Both the position numbers and the translations under genes were made by a program. From NCBI RefSeq assembly GCF_000235505.1, contig NZ_JH379027.1, positions 1,419,181 through 1,483,180 of the forward strand: DNA of 64,000 nucleotides, given 5' to 3'. The notes under the pieces were generated by a model. It saw only the letters and a program-made list of their open reading frames with translations. It was not told the DNA's origin and did not search any database. The DNA comes from Hungatella hathewayi WAL-18680 (GTDB taxonomy: Bacteria; Bacillota; Clostridia; Lachnospirales; Lachnospiraceae). Positions 57,658-64,000 of the stretch are shown here, piece after piece. Each line of letters begins with the position of its first letter. The stretch's first letter is position 1.

Positions 57658-58251
57658 GTGTCAATTGAGGTAATGTTAGCATTTTTATCAACCTGCAGTC
57701 TGGAAGAAAAGCTGGGATTCAAGGTGGTGGCCCAGTGCGCGCCGGTGCTGAAAGGCGTCAAGGTATCCAATCTTATCACGGTGAAACCGGGAACCTGCGG
57801 ACTGATAAAACAGTATCTTGGCGGCAGCCAGGTCATCTGTACTCCCCTGTATTCTGGCCGGGGCCGGGAAATTTTATTCTTATACCGGTATGACGCGCTG
57901 GAGGAATATTTAAAACGGCCGGAGGTGAGACGGTTTCTGGCAGGATACGGCTATCTGGACAGAAGCGTGTCGGGAGTTCTGATAAGACTTCGAAAACGGT
58001 ATGCGGATTATGTGGAGAAACGCTGGGCATTTCCCCATGAGCTTGGTGTGATTCTGGAGTATCCGGTGGAAGATGTGGAAGGTTTTATCAGAAACGGTGG
58101 AAAAAACTGTCTGACGGAGCGCTACTGGAAGGTGTATCACAACCGGGAGCGGGCCGAGGAGATATTCCGGCAGTACGATATGGTGAAGGAGACGGCCATG
58201 AGGGAGATTGTCTCCGGCCGCAGCTTAAGCCAGGTGGTGGTGAGTGAATAA
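57658..58251 (+). CDS. DUF3793 family protein
   Basis: 197 residues from the GTG at 57658, with AAGGAGA nine bp upstream. The family core is clear: F-P-H-E-L-G-V-I-L-E-Y-P-V-E-D-V-E-G-F-I and N-G-G-K-N-C near 125-155, and Y-W-K-V-Y-H. DUF3793 genes are common in clostridia and often lie near iron-uptake or flavodoxin genes. The GTTAGC operators and the metal importer downstream fit a metal-limitation role, but the biochemical function is unknown. Confidence 0.88.
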   Translation: MSIEVMLAFLSTCSLEEKLGFKVVAQCAPVLKGVKVSNLITVKPGTCGLIKQYLGGSQVICTPLYSGRGREILFLYRYDALEEYLKRPEVRRFLAGYGYLDRSVSGVLIRLRKRYADYVEKRWAFPHELGVILEYPVEDVEGFIRNGGKNCLTERYWKVYHNRERAEEIFRQYDMVKETAMREIVSGRSLSQVVVSE

Positions 58252-58279
58252 AATGACGGAAACTGAACTTCTGCGCCCC

Positions 58280-58309
58280 TTGTTTTTTGGGGGGCAAGTG
58301 TGATATACT
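58280..58309 (+). promoter_or_regulatory. Promoter of the zinc-type importer
   Basis: TTGTTT (58280-58285) and TATACT (58304-58309) with an 18-bp spacer, 26 bp before the start codon. No clear Zur box was seen. Confidence 0.55.
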
Positions 58310-58335
58310 GATATGCATTGATAGACGGAGGTACT

Positions 58336-59412
58336 ATGAAAAGACCGGTACACAAATGGATATTGGGAGCCGTGGCTGCGGCTCTTTTGCTTGGCGGCTG
58401 CGGGCGCCAGCCCGGTGCGGAGGGGATGAAACCCCAGGAGGATTCCGGAAAACTGAATGTGGTGACCACATTATTTCCCTACTATGATTTTGTCAGACAG
58501 ATAGCCGGGGACGACGTGGAGCTTACCATGGTGATTCCGGCGGGGATGGACAGCCATTCCTTTGAGCCGACTCCGGCGGATATGCTGACCATCCAGAACG
58601 CGGATGTGCTGATATCCAACGGCGGCGAGATGGAGCAGTGGCTGGCCCAGGTGCTGGACGCGGTTGACACCTCCCACATGACGGTGGTATCCCTGATGGA
58701 TTACGTGGATGTGCTGGAAGAGGAGCATGTGGAGGGAATGGAGGACGCTTCCCACGAGGGACACGACCACGTGACAGCCAGCGACCATGAGGCGGAGGAA
58801 GCCCATGACCACGAGGCGGAGGAAGCCCACGACCATGTGATAGACAGCTTTACCGATGACGACGGCCATCAGGTGGAGATCGAGTACGACGAACACATCT
58901 GGACCTCCCCGGTCAACGCCATGAAGCTGGTGGAAATTATTGCCGATACGCTGATGGAGGCGGATGAAGCCCACCGTGAAGTTTATCAGGCGAACCGGGA
59001 TGCCTATCTGCAGCAGCTTTCCACGCTTCACGGGCAGTTCCTGGATGTGGTAAAACATGAAAAGAGAAATATGATTATCGTAGGCGATAAATTCCCCTTC
59101 CGGTATCTGGCCGACGAGTACGGCCTTCGCTACCGGGCGGCATTTTCCGGGTGCAGTGCGGACACGGAGCCGAGCGCGAAGACCATCGCCTACCTGATAG
59201 ATAAAGTAAAAGAAGAGCAGATTCCTGCGGTTTACTACCTGGAGCTGTCAAGCCACCGGGTCTCGGAAATCATCAGTGAGGAGACGGGGGCCGAACCGCT
59301 GCTGCTTCACTCCTGCCACAATGTGACCCGTGCCCAGTTTGACAGCGGCGTCACCTATCTGGAGCTGATGGAGAGCAATGTAGAGAATCTGAGAAAAGGA
59401 TTAGATGAATGA
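58336..59412 (+). CDS. znuA: Zinc/manganese ABC importer, metal-binding lipoprotein
   Basis: 358 residues from the ATG at 58336 with GGAGG upstream. Lipobox G-G-C (Cys near 21). First metal ligand His in D-S-H-S-F-E-P (near 75). A His/Glu/Asp-rich loop (about 137-195, with H-D-H repeats) is typical of zinc binders. At the place where ZnuA usually has a His (H-x-A-F) it reads G-D-K-F-P-F-R-Y, so one ligand may be Asp. The C-terminal C-S-A-D-T-E-P-S-A and S-C-H-N-V-T segments mark a clostridial subgroup. Ligand choice (Zn or Mn) is not settled by sequence. Confidence 0.9.
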   Translation: MKRPVHKWILGAVAAALLLGGCGRQPGAEGMKPQEDSGKLNVVTTLFPYYDFVRQIAGDDVELTMVIPAGMDSHSFEPTPADMLTIQNADVLISNGGEMEQWLAQVLDAVDTSHMTVVSLMDYVDVLEEEHVEGMEDASHEGHDHVTASDHEAEEAHDHEAEEAHDHVIDSFTDDDGHQVEIEYDEHIWTSPVNAMKLVEIIADTLMEADEAHREVYQANRDAYLQQLSTLHGQFLDVVKHEKRNMIIVGDKFPFRYLADEYGLRYRAAFSGCSADTEPSAKTIAYLIDKVKEEQIPAVYYLELSSHRVSEIISEETGAEPLLLHSCHNVTRAQFDSGVTYLELMESNVENLRKGLDE

Positions 59413-60116
59413 GTCCATTAATCGTATGCAGTCATGTGGATTTTGGTTATGAGAACCATGACGCGGTCATTGACGTGACCATGGAGTTAAATCCCGGTGA
59501 CTATCTGTGTGTCGTTGGGGAAAATGGCTCCGGCAAGAGTACGCTGATAAAGGGCCTGCTTGGCCTTCTAAAGCCAACCGGCGGAACGTTGACGGTTGCC
59601 GACGAGCTGAAACGCACCGGCATCGGCTATCTGCCGCAGCAGACGGCGGCCCAGAAGGATTTTCCGGCCACGGTAGGCGAGGTGGTGATATCCGGGTGCC
59701 TGAGCCGGAGAGGAAACCGCCCCTTTTATTCAAAGGCGGAGAAGGATTTAGCTGTCTCCAATATGGAGAAGCTGGGGATTCTGGATTTGAAAAAGCACTG
59801 TTACCGGGAACTGTCCGGCGGGCAGCAGCAGAGGGCGTTGATTGCGAGAGCCCTCTGTGCTACGGATAAAATGTTGATTCTGGATGAGCCAATCACGGGC
59901 CTGGACCCGTCGGCCAGCCAGGATTTCTATCATTTGATCAAGCGGTTAAACCGGGAGGAGAAGGTGACGATTCTCATGGTTTCCCATGATATCAAAAATA
60001 TAGTGGGGCAGGCCAACAAAATCCTGCATTTACAGCAGAATGTCCTGTTTTACGGCAGTGCCGAGGAGTACCAAAAGAGCAGTACCGGACAGAAATTTCT
60101 GGGAGGTGACGGGTGA
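59409..60116 (+). CDS. znuC: Zinc/manganese ABC importer, ATPase
   Basis: 235 residues with Walker A G-E-N-G-S-G-K-S, signature L-S-G-G-Q-Q-Q-R, Walker B M-L-I-L-D-E-P, and H-loop S-H-D. It overlaps the lipoprotein gene by 4 bp (ATGA) and the permease gene by 1 bp. Confidence 0.94.
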   Translation: MSPLIVCSHVDFGYENHDAVIDVTMELNPGDYLCVVGENGSGKSTLIKGLLGLLKPTGGTLTVADELKRTGIGYLPQQTAAQKDFPATVGEVVISGCLSRRGNRPFYSKAEKDLAVSNMEKLGILDLKKHCYRELSGGQQQRALIARALCATDKMLILDEPITGLDPSASQDFYHLIKRLNREEKVTILMVSHDIKNIVGQANKILHLQQNVLFYGSAEEYQKSSTGQKFLGGDG

Positions 60117-60946
60117 TGGAGCTGGTGAGAGAGATGTTGTCCTACCCGTTTCTGGTGCGCGCGCTGGTGGGCGGGATTCTGGTGTCCCTGTGCGCGTCCT
60201 TGCTGGGAGTCAGCCTGGTGCTGAAGCGGTATTCCATGATTGGGGACGGACTGTCCCATGTGTCCTTCGGGGCGCTGTCGGTGGCCCTGGCTATCGGCTG
60301 GTCGCCGTTAAAGCTGTCGATTCCGGTGGTGGTGCTGGCGGCATTTTTCCTCCTTCGGATTACGGAGAACGGGAAAATGAAAAGCGACGCGGCCATCGCC
60401 ATGATATCGGCGTCGGCCCTGGCGGTTGGTATCGTGGTGACGTCCATGACAACGGGGATGACCACGGATGTGAGCAGCTACATGTTTGGCAGTATTCTGG
60501 CCATGAGCCCTTCGGATGTGCGGCTTTCGGTGGCGCTTTCGGTGATTGTGCTGGGACTGTTTTTGTTTTGCTATAACAAGATTTTTGCAGTGACATTTGA
60601 CGAGAGCTTCGCCAAGGCGACGGGAGTGCGGGTGTCCTGGTATAATATTCTGATTGCGGTGCTGACGGCGGTGACCATCGTGCTGGGCATGCGGATGATG
60701 GGGGCGATGCTGATTTCCAGCCTGATTATCTTTCCGGCCCTGACATCCATGCGGGTGTTTAAAAGTTTCCGGGGCGTGGTGCTGTCGGCAGGCGTGGTGT
60801 CCGTGGTCTGCTTTGGCATCGGCATGGTGATGTCTTACCGGTTCTCCACCCCTGCGGGGGCCAGCGTGGTGCTGGTGAATCTGGCGGCATTTATACTGTT
60901 TGCACTGGCGCAGATCGTCATACGGAAATTGATACGGAAAGGTTAA
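60116..60946 (+). CDS. znuB: Zinc/manganese ABC importer, permease
   Basis: 276 residues, about eight membrane helices, ABC-3 family (L-G-V-S-L-V-L-K-R-Y-S-M-I-G-D-G-L-S-H near 25, G-A-M-L-I-S-S-L-I-I-F-P-A near 200). The ATG at 60116 overlaps the previous stop. Confidence 0.93.
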   Translation: MELVREMLSYPFLVRALVGGILVSLCASLLGVSLVLKRYSMIGDGLSHVSFGALSVALAIGWSPLKLSIPVVVLAAFFLLRITENGKMKSDAAIAMISASALAVGIVVTSMTTGMTTDVSSYMFGSILAMSPSDVRLSVALSVIVLGLFLFCYNKIFAVTFDESFAKATGVRVSWYNILIAVLTAVTIVLGMRMMGAMLISSLIIFPALTSMRVFKSFRGVVLSAGVVSVVCFGIGMVMSYRFSTPAGASVVLVNLAAFILFALAQIVIRKLIRKG

Positions 60947-60954
60947 AAGGGGAT

Positions 60955-62319
60955 ATGGAAGAGGATGGAATACGCCGGCTTTTAAAACACAGAAAGCCGA
61001 TGTCCCAGACGCAGTTTATTGCATTTGGATTCTTTGTGTTGATTTTGTCGGGGGCGTTATTGCTTACGCTGCCCTTTGCCAGCAGGGACGGGGAGAGTGT
61101 GGGATTCTTAAACGCGCTGTTCACGGCCACCAGCGCCTCCTGTGTGACGGGACTTGTGGTGGTGGATACCTGGAGCCAGTGGACGCTGTTTGGGCAGCTG
61201 GTGATTCTGGTGATGATTCAGATAGGCGGGCTGGGATTTATCACGGTGGGAATCTTTGTGTCGATTATATTGAGGCGAAGAATCGGCCTAAAGCAGCGCG
61301 GGCTGATGCAGGAGAGCATGTCGGCCCTGAAAATCGGCGGGATTGTGAAGCTGGCGAAGAAGATTATTCTGGGGACCTTTATTCTGGAGGTGACCGGGGC
61401 CGTGCTTCTGGCCTTCCGGTTTGTGCCGCAGTACGGTCCGCTGAAGGGGATTTTTTACGGAATCTTTCACTCCATATCCGCCTTCTGTAACGCGGGATTT
61501 GACTTGATGGGCAACCAGGAGCCGTACAGCTCCTTTGTGGCCTACTACGATGACTGGCTGGTGAATCTGGTGATTATGACGCTGATTATCGTCGGCGGTA
61601 TCGGATTTATCGTGTGGGACGATGTCAGCACCCACAAATGGAAGGTGAAGAAATACCTGCTCCAGACCAAGGTGGTGCTGCTGGCCACGGCGGTGCTGGT
61701 GTTTGGAGGCGCCTTCTTATTCTACTTATTTGAGAAGGACAATCTGCTGGCGGGAATGTCTGTCAGCGGGAAAATCCTGTCCTCTCTGTTTGGCTCGGTG
61801 ACGGCCAGGACGGCCGGGTTTAATACCACGGATGTGGCGGCCATGAGCGACGGCGGAAAGCTGTTAACCATGATTCTCATGTTTATCGGCGGAAGCCCTG
61901 GCTCCACGGCAGGCGGTGTGAAGACGACGACCATCGTGGTGCTGCTGCTCTATGTGGTGTCCAACATTAAACGGACTTATGGGGTAAATGTGTTTGGCAG
62001 AAGGCTGGAGGATGACGCCATCAAGCGGGCCAGTACCATATTTACCATCAACCTGTTTTTGGCGCTGAGCGCTTCCCTGGTGATTATGGGAGTGCAGGCC
62101 ATGCCCATGGCGGATGTGATGTTTGAGACATTTTCGGCTATCGGCACCGTGGGAATGACCACGGGGATTACCAGAGATTTGATACCGCTTTCCAGGGTGA
62201 TTATCATTATCCTGATGTACTGCGGCAGGATTGGTAGTTTGTCCTTCGCGCTGGCATTTACCCAGCAGAAGAAGATTGCCCATGTTCAGCAGCCGGTGGA
62301 GAGAATTACGGTTGGATAG
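60955..62319 (+). CDS. trkH: Potassium uptake channel subunit, TrkH/KtrB family
   Basis: 454 residues with four M1-P-M2 repeats; selectivity-filter glycines appear in A-S-C-V-T-G-L, A-F-C-N-A-G-F, A-R-T-A-G-F and T-V-G-M-T-T-G. It works with the cytosolic NAD/ATP-binding ring protein encoded 15 bp downstream. It follows the importer genes by 8 bp. Confidence 0.94.
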   Translation: MEEDGIRRLLKHRKPMSQTQFIAFGFFVLILSGALLLTLPFASRDGESVGFLNALFTATSASCVTGLVVVDTWSQWTLFGQLVILVMIQIGGLGFITVGIFVSIILRRRIGLKQRGLMQESMSALKIGGIVKLAKKIILGTFILEVTGAVLLAFRFVPQYGPLKGIFYGIFHSISAFCNAGFDLMGNQEPYSSFVAYYDDWLVNLVIMTLIIVGGIGFIVWDDVSTHKWKVKKYLLQTKVVLLATAVLVFGGAFLFYLFEKDNLLAGMSVSGKILSSLFGSVTARTAGFNTTDVAAMSDGGKLLTMILMFIGGSPGSTAGGVKTTTIVVLLLYVVSNIKRTYGVNVFGRRLEDDAIKRASTIFTINLFLALSASLVIMGVQAMPMADVMFETFSAIGTVGMTTGITRDLIPLSRVIIIILMYCGRIGSLSFALAFTQQKKIAHVQQPVERITVG

Positions 62320-62334
62320 AGAGGAGAAGTTAAT

Positions 62335-62988
62335 ATGAAATCAATTTTGATTATTGGAATGGGGCGGTTTGGGCGCCATCTGTGCATGAATCTGTCGGAG
62401 CTTGGCAATGAGATTATGATTGTGGATGCCAAGGAGGAGACACTGGAGGAGCTGCTTCCCTACGTGGTCAGCGCCAAGATTGGCGACTGTACCAACGAGG
62501 CGGTGCTTCGAAGTCTGGGAATCGCCAATTTTGATTTGATTTTTGTCTGCATTGGCACCAACTTCCAGAGCAGTCTGGAGATTACCAGTCTGGTGAAGGA
62601 ACTGGGCGGACGCCATGTCATCAGTAAGGCCAACCGTGATATTCACGCCAAATTCCTGCTGCGAAACGGGGCGGACGAGGTCATTTACCCGGACAGGGAT
62701 ATCGCGGAGAAGCTGGCGGTGCGTTACAGCGCCAACCATGTGTTTGATTATATTGAGCTGACGGATGAATTCTCCATCTATGAGATACCGCCGCTGCCGG
62801 AGTGGGTGGGGAAGAATCTGGTGGAGGCCAATATCCGCCACAAGTACCATATCAGCGTGCTGGCAACGAAGAAAGAGGGCAAAGCCAAGCTGATGCCGCC
62901 GGCCACCTATGTGATTCAGGAGGACGAGCACCTGATGGTGATTGGAAAGAAGACGGATATCGACAGCATTTTAAAGAAGCTGCCCTGA
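62335..62988 (+). CDS. trkA: Potassium uptake regulatory subunit, TrkA/KtrA family
   Basis: 217 residues: an RCK-N Rossmann domain (G-M-G-R-F-G-R-H near 8, V-D-A-K near 31, G-D-C-T near 52) and an RCK-C domain (about 140-217). It gates the TrkH-type channel by binding nucleotides. Strong GGAG site. Confidence 0.94.
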   Translation: MKSILIIGMGRFGRHLCMNLSELGNEIMIVDAKEETLEELLPYVVSAKIGDCTNEAVLRSLGIANFDLIFVCIGTNFQSSLEITSLVKELGGRHVISKANRDIHAKFLLRNGADEVIYPDRDIAEKLAVRYSANHVFDYIELTDEFSIYEIPPLPEWVGKNLVEANIRHKYHISVLATKKEGKAKLMPPATYVIQEDEHLMVIGKKTDIDSILKKLP

Positions 62989-63020
62989 TAAATAGGGGCG
63001 GCTTTCGCTGGTTACGATTG

Positions 63021-63060
63021 GTTACTGCGCACTGGGGCTGGGAAGTGAGCAGTAACTTTG
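63021..63060 (+). terminator. Hairpin after trkA
   Basis: GTTACTGCGCACT (63021-63033) and AGTGAGCAGTAAC (63044-63056) pair at 12 of 13 positions with a 10-nt loop. The T-run after it is short (TTTG), so it may be a weak terminator. Confidence 0.55.
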
Positions 63061-63061
63061 A

Positions 63062-63090
63062 TTGACACTGCCGGAGAAAAGAAGTATAAT
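63062..63090 (+). promoter_or_regulatory. Consensus sigma-A promoter of the LysR gene
   Basis: TTGACA (63062-63067), 17-bp spacer, TATAAT (63085-63090): a perfect match, right after the trkA hairpin. Confidence 0.85.
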
Positions 63091-63135
63091 TTTACTATAT
63101 GTATGAATTTGGCAGGAAAGGAATGGAAGTCCGCT

Positions 63136-64000
63136 TTGAATACTGAATATTTGCGTTATGCACTGGAAGTTGAGAAGACCGGTTCCTTTACGGAGGCGGC
63201 AGTCAACCTTTATGTGGAGCAGGCGAGCTTAAACCAGGCGGTCAAGTCGCTGGAAGTGACTTCAGGAGCGCCCATCTTTAAACGGACACCCAAAGGCGTA
63301 GTTCCTACCCAGCAGGGCAGGGTCTTCTTAAAGTATGCTCAAAACATTATATCGCAGATTGATGAGATGGAAGCCCTGTGCAGACCTAAGGACCGGCAGA
63401 AGATTGAATTCAGCCTTTCGATTCCGAGAGCCACATACATCAGTGAAGCATTTTCCTGGTTTGTCAGAGGTTTAGACCGCTCAAAAGGCGTAGAACTATG
63501 GGTCAGGGAGACCAGCGCCATGGAGACCATCGAGGATGTGTCGGAGGGACGGTGCAAGCTGGGGATTATCCGCTATCCGCTGGAGTTTGAGAAGTATTAT
63601 TCCCAGGTGCTCAAGGAGAATGGCCTGGAGGACAAGCTGATCTGGAAGTACGAGCCGCTGGTGCTGATGTCGGAGAATCATCCACTCGCCATCAGGGAGG
63701 AGGTTTTGTACGAGGATTTGACGGAATATACGGAGATTCTTCACGGGGATATCAATCTTTCTACGGCGTTTTCGGATTTTAACGGCTATACTGGGACCCA
63801 AAATCGAATTTATGTGTTCGAGAGGGCCAGCCAGATAAGCCTTTTACAGACCAATATGGATACATATATGTGGGTATCGCCCATGCCGGAGCGGATTCTG
63901 GATCAGAATGGGCTGATTATGAAGCGGTGCACGGATATGAAGAGGCGGTACCGGGATGTGCTTATCTGCCAGAAAGCGTATGAGATGACGGCTTATGATA
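63136..64000 (+). CDS. LysR-family transcriptional regulator (3' end cut by window edge)
   Basis: 288 codons are visible and the frame is open to the last base. The TTG at 63136 gives the usual LysR start (x-N-T-E-Y-L-R-Y-A-L-E-V) and has AAAGGAA upstream; an ATG at 63103 would sit only about six bases from the expected transcription start. The winged helix-turn-helix is at 1-60 (T-G-S-F-T-E-A-A ... L-N-Q-A-V-K-S-L-E). The ligand-binding domain has begun (F-S-L-S-I-P-R-A-T, L-V-L-M-S-E-N-H-P-L). Target unknown. Confidence 0.88.
   Translation, partial: MNTEYLRYALEVEKTGSFTEAAVNLYVEQASLNQAVKSLEVTSGAPIFKRTPKGVVPTQQGRVFLKYAQNIISQIDEMEALCRPKDRQKIEFSLSIPRATYISEAFSWFVRGLDRSKGVELWVRETSAMETIEDVSEGRCKLGIIRYPLEFEKYYSQVLKENGLEDKLIWKYEPLVLMSENHPLAIREEVLYEDLTEYTEILHGDINLSTAFSDFNGYTGTQNRIYVFERASQISLLQTNMDTYMWVSPMPERILDQNGLIMKRCTDMKRRYRDVLICQKAYEMTAYD

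Overview
The window looks like chromosomal DNA of a gut-type Firmicute, most probably a Lachnospiraceae / Clostridium cluster XIVa member. The basis is moderate GC, AGGAGG ribosome sites, sigma-A promoters, a PMCA-type ATPase behind a probable manganese riboswitch, YesMN-type regulation, DUF3793, and GH25 with choline-binding-type repeats. This is an inference from gene content. No rRNA, tRNA or CRISPR array was recognised.

Positions 1-22,550 hold two paralogous copies of an exported-protein operon that I cannot match to a named system. Each copy runs: giant GLUG-repeat surface protein, three small single-pass membrane proteins that share a beta-type ectodomain (A, B, C), two small secreted proteins (D, E), and a 64-residue XRE regulator. 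The second copy begins with its own signal peptidase I. The two regulators are identical in protein and differ only at silent sites. The C-terminal part of the giant protein resembles D and E in pattern, which suggests the parts assemble together on the cell surface. Between the copies lie a toxin-antitoxin pair, a complete tyrosine recombinase and a ~350-bp segment bounded by inverted repeats. That segment carries a good promoter that now points away from operon 2. Inverting it would aim the promoter at the signal peptidase gene, so operon 2 looks phase-variable and is drawn here in the OFF orientation.

Positions 22,550-34,650 hold housekeeping and envelope genes: argS, a SWIM/SNF2 helicase, a GH25-like secreted protein, a GNAT-like gene with a tiny partner, a riboswitch-controlled cation ATPase and a D-Ala-D-Ala carboxypeptidase.

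Positions 34,750-46,260 hold a YesM/YesN two-component system followed by a probable eight-gene operon. It encodes a solute-binding lipoprotein, two permeases, two soluble FMN-binding proteins with flavinylation motifs, a cytosolic ApbE flavin transferase, a PyrK-like iron-sulfur flavoprotein and a PyrD-like flavoprotein. This reads as an importer coupled to a cytosolic flavin redox chain with unknown substrate.

Positions 46,260-64,000 hold a WYL regulator, a GyrI-like protein, a MATE pump whose ribosome site lies in a long hairpin, a GNAT acetyltransferase, a DUF1846 protein, an ABC efflux operon (ATPase, FtsX-type permease, HlyD-like adaptor), methionine aminopeptidase with a SEC-C zinc motif, a DUF3793 gene behind paired GTTAGC operators and an attenuator-like leader, a zinc/manganese-type ABC importer, a TrkH/TrkA potassium system, and the start of a LysR regulator with a consensus promoter.
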